Shown here: one piece after another, positions 5,431 through 6,161 of the stretch
Layout of the letters: each line of letters begins with the position of its first letter
How positions within the stretch are numbered: position 1 is the stretch's first letter
Assembly: GCA_003694325.1 (NCBI GenBank)
Contig: RFKJ01000680.1
Span: 1 to 6,161 of the forward strand
From: Deltaproteobacteria bacterium
Lineage (GTDB): Bacteria; Myxococcota_A; UBA796; UBA2385
Reading direction: 5' to 3'
Length of the DNA stretch: 6,161 nt
Notes under the pieces: model-generated
What the model saw: only the letters and a program-made list of their open reading frames with translations
Told to the model about the DNA's origin: nothing
The model's database searches: none
Translations under genes and position numbers: made by a program

Positions 5431-6161
5431 TCAGGCCGGCTCCGACCGGAGCGGGCCGGGCGCCGGTGGCGGCGCGCCATCCCTCAAGGACGGCGCGATC
5501 ATCGCGATCAACGCCTCGGGCGCGTCGACGTGGACCCAGTGGCCGCTGTCCGGCAGCCGGTGGAGGTGGACCGCGCCGTCTGCCGGCAGGGCGGCGAACC
5601 GGGCCAGATCGTCGTCGGTCCACCGGTCGCTCCGCTCGGCCCGCACCACGTCGATGCGCAGGCCGGGAGCCGGGTCCTCGAGCACCGGCCACAGGTCCTG
5701 GACGAAGTAGTCGGCGATCATCTCGCGGACGGCCGGCAGGTGGAAGCGCCACCGGTAGCCGTCGGGAGTCCGGCGGAGGTTGGTGGTCATCCAGGCGGCC
5801 AGGGTCGGGGAGAAGCCACGAGCGCGCAGCGCTTCGGCGACTTCGTCGCGGCGCTGTACCGGCTGGGGGATCGACTCGAGCGCGCGGATCACGGCGACCA
5901 CCTCGGCGTCGTCCTCGGGATCGCCGGGCCACGGTCCCGGTGCCGCGTCCAGCACCCAGACCTGCTGCAGCGCTCCAGGTCCGGTGCTGCCGAGCTGGCC
6001 GGCCTGCTCGGCGAACCGCAGCGCCACCTTGCCGCCGAAGGAGTGGCCGATGACGGCCGCCGGGCGCTCGCCACAGGACGCCGACAGTTCCCACAGGTCA
6101 TCGGCACAGGAGGTCAGCGTCTGCGGCGGCGGGGCCGGGCCGGTGTCTCCGTGGTTGCGGA
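5431..6161 (-). CDS. Alpha/beta hydrolase, YbfF/ABHD11-like (5' end outside window)
   Basis: The C-terminal 242 residues of an alpha/beta-hydrolase; the N-terminal strand region and start lie beyond position 6161. Numbering from the first full codon, RNHGDTG (1-7) matches the family's RNHGxS motif next to the oxyanion region. GHSFGGK (38-44) is the nucleophile elbow with Ser40, and DSGHWVH (204-210) carries the catalytic His207. The acid could be Asp71 in VLDAAP, by analogy with E. coli YbfF, or Asp178 in RAERSDRW. The cap segment contains WMTTNLRRTPDGYRWRFHL (123-141), typical of the YbfF/ABHD11 group. These are cytoplasmic esterases with activity on acyl thioesters or other esters; the substrate here cannot be told. 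An internal GTG at 6027 is not the true start, since the nucleophile elbow lies before it. The tail is Pro-rich (GAPPPAPGP). Confidence 0.9.
   Translation of the reverse strand, partial: RNHGDTGPAPPPQTLTSCADDLWELSASCGERPAAVIGHSFGGKVALRFAEQAGQLGSTGPGALQQVWVLDAAPGPWPGDPEDDAEVVAVIRALESIPQPVQRRDEVAEALRARGFSPTLAAWMTTNLRRTPDGYRWRFHLPAVREMIADYFVQDLWPVLEDPAPGLRIDVVRAERSDRWTDDDLARFAALPADGAVHLHRLPDSGHWVHVDAPEALIAMIAPSLRDGAPPPAPGPLRSEPA
5434..5457. terminator. Hairpin at the lipoprotein/hydrolase convergent junction
   Basis: GCTCC (5439-5443) pairs with GGAGC (5448-5452) across the loop GACC. After one mismatch the stem is extended by GGCC (5434-5437) with GGCC (5454-5457). It lies in the last codons of the minus-strand hydrolase, just past the lipoprotein stop, and has no T-tract. 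A role in ending the lipoprotein transcript is possible but weakly supported, as GC-rich coding sequence often folds this way. Confidence 0.25.

Noticed and set aside
5058..6053. A 331-residue plus-strand frame across the lipoprotein end and the hydrolase
   Set aside because: It is Arg/Gly-rich, without motifs, and crosses two genes with clear family or signal features in other frames.
1..6161. CRISPR array, tRNA, rRNA, insertion sequence or toxin-antitoxin pair
   Set aside because: I found no spaced direct repeats, no cloverleaf or rRNA signature, no transposase motif and no small same-strand gene pair. The only tandem repeat is the coding one in the lipoprotein.

Overview
This is a GC-rich window (by eye near 70%) with strong G/C preference at third codon positions. 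I infer a Myxococcota-type (former deltaproteobacterial) chromosome. The best clue is the lipoprotein at 4822-5424: its lipidated cysteine is followed by an acidic stretch and then Gly/Asp repeats (xGDGG), a style common in that phylum. This placement is an inference. There is no rRNA or other phylogenetic marker in the window.

Six protein genes fill almost all of the sequence, and they alternate strands strictly (+,-,+,-,+,-). In order they are: a YjbQ/UPF0047-family protein (15-425, +); a beta-class SPPY-type DNA methyltransferase with no restriction enzyme beside it (498-1676, -); a 699-residue membrane-anchored coiled-coil/TPR-like protein of unknown function (1825-3924, +); a YdeI/DUF1801-family protein (3980-4603, -); a small secreted lipoprotein with a pentapeptide-repeat linker (4822-5424, +); and the C-terminal part of an alpha/beta hydrolase of the YbfF/ABHD11 type, cut by the window end (5431-6161, -).

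Because neighbours never share a strand, no two genes can form an operon here. There are three convergent junctions (426-497, 3925-3979, 5425-5430), each holding or bordering a GC-rich hairpin without a T-tract. There are two divergent control regions (1677-1824 and 4604-4821). The first has two small inverted repeats that overlap a possible methyltransferase promoter.

I see no mobile element, CRISPR array, tRNA or rRNA, and no multi-gene defence or biosynthetic cluster. The items most worth following up are the unrecognised TPR/beta-rich membrane protein, the solitary methyltransferase with its unusual C-terminal tail, and the compact two-cysteine lipoprotein domain. There is no good sequence evidence that the six genes work together.
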